From Megalobrama amblycephala (taxonomy: Eukaryota; Chordata; Actinopteri; Cypriniformes; Xenocyprididae), in assembly GCF_018812025.1 (NCBI RefSeq), contig NC_063061.1, forward strand, positions 38,935,293 through 38,999,292: DNA of 64,000 nucleotides, read 5' to 3'. The notes under the pieces were generated by a model. The model was given only the letters and a program-made list of their open reading frames with translations. It ran no database searches and had not been told where the DNA came from. Position 1 is the stretch's first letter. Each line of letters opens with the position of its first letter. Position numbers and translations under genes: made by a program. Shown here piece by piece: positions 59,525 through 64,000 of this stretch.

Positions 59525-62500
59525 AATGTGTGTGTGTGTGTATACATGTATATATTTATATATCACGCATATCGTGCTATTGAGCCACTCAAAAATACCG
59601 CAAGGGAAAATCCTTAACTGCGACAGCCCTAGGTAAAATATATGAAAAATACACGTTTTATTAAAAACGAAGCATTAAGACATGTTAAACTGCACCCCAT
59701 AAACACAATCAAACCTAGAAAAAAAACAGTGAACCACCCCTTTAAAGTTGCTCTGAAACCGTGTGTATTATGGAAAGCACTATACAAATAAATCTGACTT
59801 GACATTAAAGGTACACAAAGTAACTTTTGGCAAAACTGCATGTATTTTGCAGAAAAACATTGTTTTGGTTGTACTTCGACTCTGTGCAGATGAATTTGAT
59901 TATCCTACTGCTCATAAAATAAGCATTACTAGGCTTAATAGATATAACCATTTTAGATGGAAAGGATCTCAAGCCGACTAGCTGAAGACGTTACTGTAGC
60001 TTTACCCATTAACAGACACGGTACTTCCCTGAAAATAAATTCCAGCACAACAACCATAATGAAATGATCTTCACAATAGATGCTTTACAGTGAACTCTGT
60101 TTGAGAGCTACATATGGTGATTTACCTGTTCAATAAAACACCTTACTCACCTGTTGAGAAATAAAAACATCATCATCTCGGTGTCGCTTTTACAATATAT
60201 CAGATCCCTCAGTTCTCGCCAAGCCAAGCTAATGTTGATTCTTGTTTTATTACGAGCTCTCTCGCATTCTCTTTTCACCAGCAGACTCTCCTCTGTTCGG
60301 CTTTGGTTTAAAACGGGTGATTCCCCGGAGGTTGGAGATTTAGCGGCTTCTTTCCTCAACCTTTCTATAACTAACCTGTGCCACTCCCACACCAGACACG
60401 CGTCAAAGCAGCAGCATTAATATTTTAATCCCTACTAACACTGAACCTTTCATGAACTCAGTATGTGACAGAAGTTTCCTTTTTGCTTGTGTGGACAAAC
60501 ACATTTATAATGACAGATTTAGCGCAGCTTCCTGTGACCTTTGACCCTTCTTACCGCTGCCCGAGTGTGTGAGATCGTCAGCCTGCTCCCACGTCTCGTG
60601 AGCGCTCAGGAAGAGCGCCGTAATGCTGACGTAAGACGCCGCCGCCTGCTGGACGGGTTGAGGAATGACGAGCGAGCTGCCGGCGGCCGATGAGGAACTC
60701 CTGCAGGGATCGAACAGAGAACAGTCGGTGAAGGGCAGGAAACGCATCATCATTGTGAATCGCTGGGGTGTGACGAAGACGCTCACCTGGACACGGAGGG
60801 AGATGCAGACCACGACGAGCTCTGAAAATAAACACACAGACCGTGAGGCGAGAGTCTGAATCAGAGTAAGAAGAAACGACACAGAAACACTAAAGACACA
60901 CACTCTGAAATGATCGGTGAGTGTCCGTGAGTATCGGAGCGCCGAATCCCGTCTGTAGCGGAACATGGCCATCTGCAGCAGAGACTGGCAGCGCAGACTG
61001 CAGAACAAACACACATTCACTGACTGATGCGGATTCACACACACGTCTGCATCTCTGCTGTGCGCCGCTCTCACCACAGGACGAAGAAATCCCTCTCATG
61101 AGCCGCGGCTGAAGGATCCGTGTAGCTCTTCAGTTTGAGTATAAACCTGAACAGACACAACAACATCATCATCATCATCATCATCTGCATCAGCACGTTA
61201 TATCTGATAAAACAGTGCGATCATCACATGATCATCTGCTATGAACAACAGCTACACTAATTCTTCAGACTGCGCAGCTCCGGTTTGGATCAGCCTTTGC
61301 AATGATTTCAGCCGACGCAGACAACTGACCATACGCACTGAACGTTCACAATAAAGCTGGAAAACTTCCGGTGAAATGTCACTTGTTGGTGTGACGGTAT
61401 CTTCAATGTCTTGAGGTAGGCCCTGCTTACAGCTGGTGTTAAGATGCGTTTCGGTCGATCGGATCACAAGCAGACGAGGGAGACACATTCGCGTTTACAC
61501 CTGGTGTTTTAATCCATGGCTTTTGTCCAATTTCAACCACTCCTGTCCTGATTTCTTCACAGGGAGGGTGGGTAAATGTATGTTTTTTTTCAGATATTTT
61601 GATCTAATGGACAAAATCAGCTCACGCAATTTACATATGAACGTGACCAGAGACAACAGAAAAACATACGGAGAACATCAGCTTTTGCTTCTGTTCTGAC
61701 ATCCGCAAGACCACGCCGAACACTGACAGAAATCAGGAATGGCGAGAGAACACTGTGCTTGGTACGTTTTTCATCTTCAAACCAAACTTGGGTCTTTAGC
61801 TGAGAAAGTTTAAATCCCGCCTGGCTGGAGCACTTCCCATAATGTGAGTGTCACTCTACAAAAGCAATCCGGTCAAATCACCTGTATTTAGTGTCGTCTA
61901 CTTGAGAGCCGATCGACCAAAACGCATCCTAACACCAGCTGTAAACAGGGCCTTCGTTTATAATCAGAATATAATCACTCAAAGGTGCGGTAAGCATATT
62001 TTGAACAACAGTGTTGGACACTGATCATATTTGAAATCAACCCAAAAAAACCCACCCCTCTCGTCATTGCTCCGCCTCCAAACCACCCTGCTCCGAGTCG
62101 GTCTCGAACCCCGGCCCAATCGCTGCTGTCATGTGAGGCGAGTGCACTACCAACGACGCTAAACACCTCATTCTCTAGCGGGCGTCAGTGTGCAGTAGTT
62201 TAACAGCAAAATTGTTACACACGCAATGCGAGTGGATGTCTGTTTATCACAGCTGACATACAACAAAATGCTTCACGAAAAATAAAGCGCAGTTGATGAA
62301 CAAACAACAAGGAAGCACAAAAAATGAACGTACAGTACACAAGAGTAAATACAAAGTGTTCGTTGTTAGTGGCAAACAGCATTTAAAGATTTATTGTGCA
62401 CTTTAGTTGGATTCATTGAATAAAATGTGAGCTGCACTGACTGACAGCTGCTGTGATTATAAAGGGAGAGCGGCGCTCGCTTCTGTCATTCATTCACAAG

Positions 62501-63980
62501 AAAAGTTATTGTTTTTCATGAGATGTTGTGAGGATTTCATACTTCACCTTGACAAAATGTATTTTTAAGCCTAGTTATTTTATAATGTTTAATATTTATT
62601 CAAAAGCAAAAATGAGTGAAAAACTATTACAGGAAATGGTTAATATGAGCCAGTAACGCTGCTCTGCCGCCATTTGATGGTTATAATTAACGTTTTATTC
62701 TTAAATAAAAGTGTTTTCTATCAAATGTTGGATTTCCTACATCTTGAAACATTCGGTTTTACAAATAGGGACAATCTCAGAAGGATAAACAAATAATGTT
62801 TTTGGTCATGACAGTAAAAATAACATTTGAAGCGGTGGAAAAATGTAGCGCGTGCGTGTCTAATTACAGACTTTATTGCCATCAATAAAACTGGTTTACT
62901 TTACAAATTAGGCAAGTGTGATAACTGCATTAAAATATAAATACAACATTAAAAAGTGAAACATTACTGGTTTTGTGTCGATGTACAGCGAGTACAGAAG
63001 GATCAGCTAACAGTTCACCGGAAATGGCCAAGCTGGATTAACGACAACCAGGAAGTAACCGTGCAAACGGTCAGCGAGAAGAATTCATATGACGGCAACT
63101 CTGGACCAACATACACAACTTTCAATTATTATCCTAATTCTGTAATCATAACGAGCACAAGTTGTAAGTGCTGCCTAACATGTTCATTAGGTCTGCTTAA
63201 ATGAATACGACGTTAACTCACCCATAACCTGCATATCACATGATCGTCACTGTGACACACTCGTCTCTGACTGATAACTGAACACTTCATCAACTGTAAC
63301 ATTTCCTGTAGAGCAGCAATACTCTGATCAACTTCAAGTGAACTGAACTGAACTTCACACCTGATCAGATCCAGCGTCTCGGAGAACATGGTGTAGGCAG
63401 ATTTGGGCGTCTGTGGCTCCGTCTCCATGGCAACGGCGCTCTCCACGAATGCCAGCGCAGCCTCCAGATAGCTGAGGGCTTTAGCCGTCTTATCCGGCTG
63501 AGAAACATCAAGAAACGTTGTCAGATCCAGGAGTGGAACTCACCATACACAGGGGTCAGGGGTCAGGGGTCGGGGGGAAATCAAAGGCTTTATAAACACC
63601 GTAGCGTCTGCTTTGTGCTTCAGTTTTTTGGCTTCCTTCAGATGATCTTCCACGGAGCGTTGCCTGGGAATCAGAGGACAGAGGTCAAAGAGCTTCACAC
63701 TGGTTAATGTAGAAGTAATAGACAGATGGACGCGAGCGGCACACCTGCGGTCGGGCGGCAGCAGCGCTCGTGCTTGGGCTGCAGGAGGACACGCTTTCTC
63801 CGGCAGGACGTTGCGGCTCTTGCAGGATTTCTGCTGAATAAAAACAGTTCGTTACGAGTCACGCCACAAGAGCTTAAAAACAAAGATGTAAACGATCTAC
63901 AGCACCTTCCCATGAGCCTCTGCCGTCCTCGGCTGGCTGTCAGGAGCCGCTGCGGATGGACACTTGTGTCCTGATATGTC
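56509..63980 (-). CDS. aff1: AFF-family protein (AF4/FMR2), C-terminal homology domain, 3' part of gene
   Basis: Nine coding exons in gene order: 63906-63980, 63745-63830, 63600-63663, 63361-63497, 61075-61146, 60904-60997, 60787-60821, 60555-60700, 56509-56633. All are GT-AG and in phase, giving 277 C-terminal residues with TGA at 56509-56511. Matches to the AFF C-terminal homology domain: RSVEDHLKEAKKLKHKADAT, KALSYLEAALAFVESAVAME, PKSAYTMFSETLDLI, LCLRCQSLLQMAMFRYRRDS, LRYSRTLTDHF, SYVSITALFLSAHETWEQAD, and GPLSLTASMSSLVTYVRHGL. AFF1/AFF4 scaffold the super elongation complex (P-TEFb, ELL, ENL/AF9), and this domain mediates AFF dimerisation. The 5' part lies beyond the right edge. The aff1 choice over other paralogs rests on its position convergent with klhl8. 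Confidence 0.88.
56674..56880. repeat. (CA)n microsatellite cluster
   Basis: Long CA/ACT-interrupted dinucleotide array within the last aff intron, just upstream of the terminal exon. A second CA tract lies at about 57,119-57,160 and a run of 19 G at 57,034-57,052. Confidence 0.97.
57178..57310 (+). pseudogene. Tc1-like transposase fragment (third catalytic region)
   Basis: The frame reads VLTWPPNSPDLNPIQHLWDV, LNKQGRSMEAPPCNLQDLQ. It covers the last catalytic motif of a Tc1/mariner transposase, where the usual Glu of NPIEHLW is Gln. It is of a different subfamily from the copy at 8.6 kb. Confidence 0.8.
57311..58447 (+). mobile_element. Decayed hAT-type element with BED-like N-terminal remnant
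   Basis: ATG 57961 opens MALSKSLKEES then stops. One frame over, VDSENSAYKGEWKDNYAFIL and NAKPACLICNK resemble the N-terminal (BED zinc finger) start of hAT transposases and their domesticated relatives. The right end (complement) begins CAGTGGTCAGCAATAGGCAG, a known fish hAT-type end. The left end is missing. Confidence 0.55.
58829..59631. mobile_element. 803-bp hAT-like element with perfect 8-bp TSD
   Basis: Ends TAGGGCTGTCGTGATAACCG and, in complement, TAGGGCTGTCGCAGTTAAGG. The flanking duplication GGTAAAAT is at 58821-58828 and 59632-59639. It contains an (AT)n tract of about 75 bp at 59,445-59,521. No transposase. Confidence 0.9.
59640..60500. other. aff intron sequence, nothing assigned
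   Basis: Intronic sequence of aff. The short ORFs on both strands show no recognisable domain. Confidence 0.5.
61425..61953. mobile_element. Hairpin MITE in aff intron (related copy at 30,895)
   Basis: Left end CCCTGCTTACAGCTGGTGTT, AAGATGCGTTTCGGTCGATC. The right end is the complement (GATCGACCAAAACGCATCCT, AACACCAGCTGTAAACAGGG). It lies in the intron between the 63361 and 61146 exon ends. Confidence 0.8.
62046..62168 (-). repeat. tRNA-like (SINE head) sequence
   Basis: On the minus strand TTTAGCGTCGTTGGTAGTGC and ACTCGCCT act as an A-box-like segment. GGGGTTCGAGACC is close to the B-box consensus GGTTCGANTCC. It looks like a tRNA-derived SINE head rather than a functional tRNA; no acceptor stem was verified. 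Confidence 0.5.
62170..63360. other. aff intron sequence, nothing assigned
   Basis: Intron between aff exons ending at 63361 and starting at 61146. The 82-aa frame at 62956-63204 shows no familiar domain. Confidence 0.45.
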
Positions 63981-64000
63981 CTGAGGAAGACCTGAGCCGT

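Noticed and set aside
62046..62168. Functional tRNA gene on the minus strand
   Set aside because: Only A- and B-box-like motifs are recognisable; no convincing acceptor stem or anticodon arm, so a SINE head is more likely.
1..64000. CRISPR arrays, bacterial operons, ribosome binding sites
   Set aside because: None seen; the sequence is vertebrate genomic DNA with spliced genes.

Overview
The window looks like a fish chromosome segment, most likely from a cyprinid (carp/zebrafish-like). Genes are split into many short GT-AG exons. Introns and spacers are crowded with DNA transposons (Tc1, hAT and PIF/Harbinger types), L2-like LINE and tRNA- or 5S-derived SINE sequence, and simple repeats. No bacterial-type features are present. 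All gene models come from reading splice sites and phases by eye; no search was run.

Layout. (1) 0.6-12.5 kb: a minus-strand gene for a vitelline-membrane-outer-layer-1 (VMO1) type secreted protein, with four exons at 1.15-3.50 kb. It is followed by a tandem duplicate of which only the last exon (12,237-12,417) is visible, because the rest falls into a 1,000-N assembly gap. The duplicate is split by a hAT-like element that itself carries a Tc1 transposon. (2) 14.0-24.3 kb: a 9-bp minisatellite, then a gene-poor, strikingly A-rich region built of old diverged duplications, ending in an L2-like LINE fragment. (3) 24.5-25.6 kb: a hAT-like element with a nested hairpin. (4) 26.4-34.85 kb, plus strand: complete klhl8 (BTB-BACK-Kelch substrate adaptor of CUL3 ubiquitin ligase, 604 aa). 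Its promoter holds a 28-bp perfect palindrome around CACGTG and a ZNF143-like motif. (5) 35.6-54.7 kb, plus strand: a 50-exon gene for a predicted 2,181-aa single-pass membrane lectin. Its order is signal peptide, five C-type lectin domains (CTLDs), SUEL/galactose-binding lectin domain, F5/8C (discoidin) domain, LCCL domain, seven more CTLDs, transmembrane helix and a short tail. (6) 55.3-64.0 kb, minus strand: the last nine coding exons of an AFF-family gene, probably aff1, running off the right edge.

The lectin receptor is the most interesting item. I do not recognise it as a named vertebrate protein. It lacks the ricin-B and fibronectin-II domains of the mannose receptor family. Its CTLDs before the SUEL-F5/8C-LCCL cassette carry QPD/NPD (galactose-type) signatures. 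Those after it carry EPN (mannose-type) signatures with WND. It sits between klhl8 and aff1, which as I recall are tail-to-tail neighbours in human (4q21-22).
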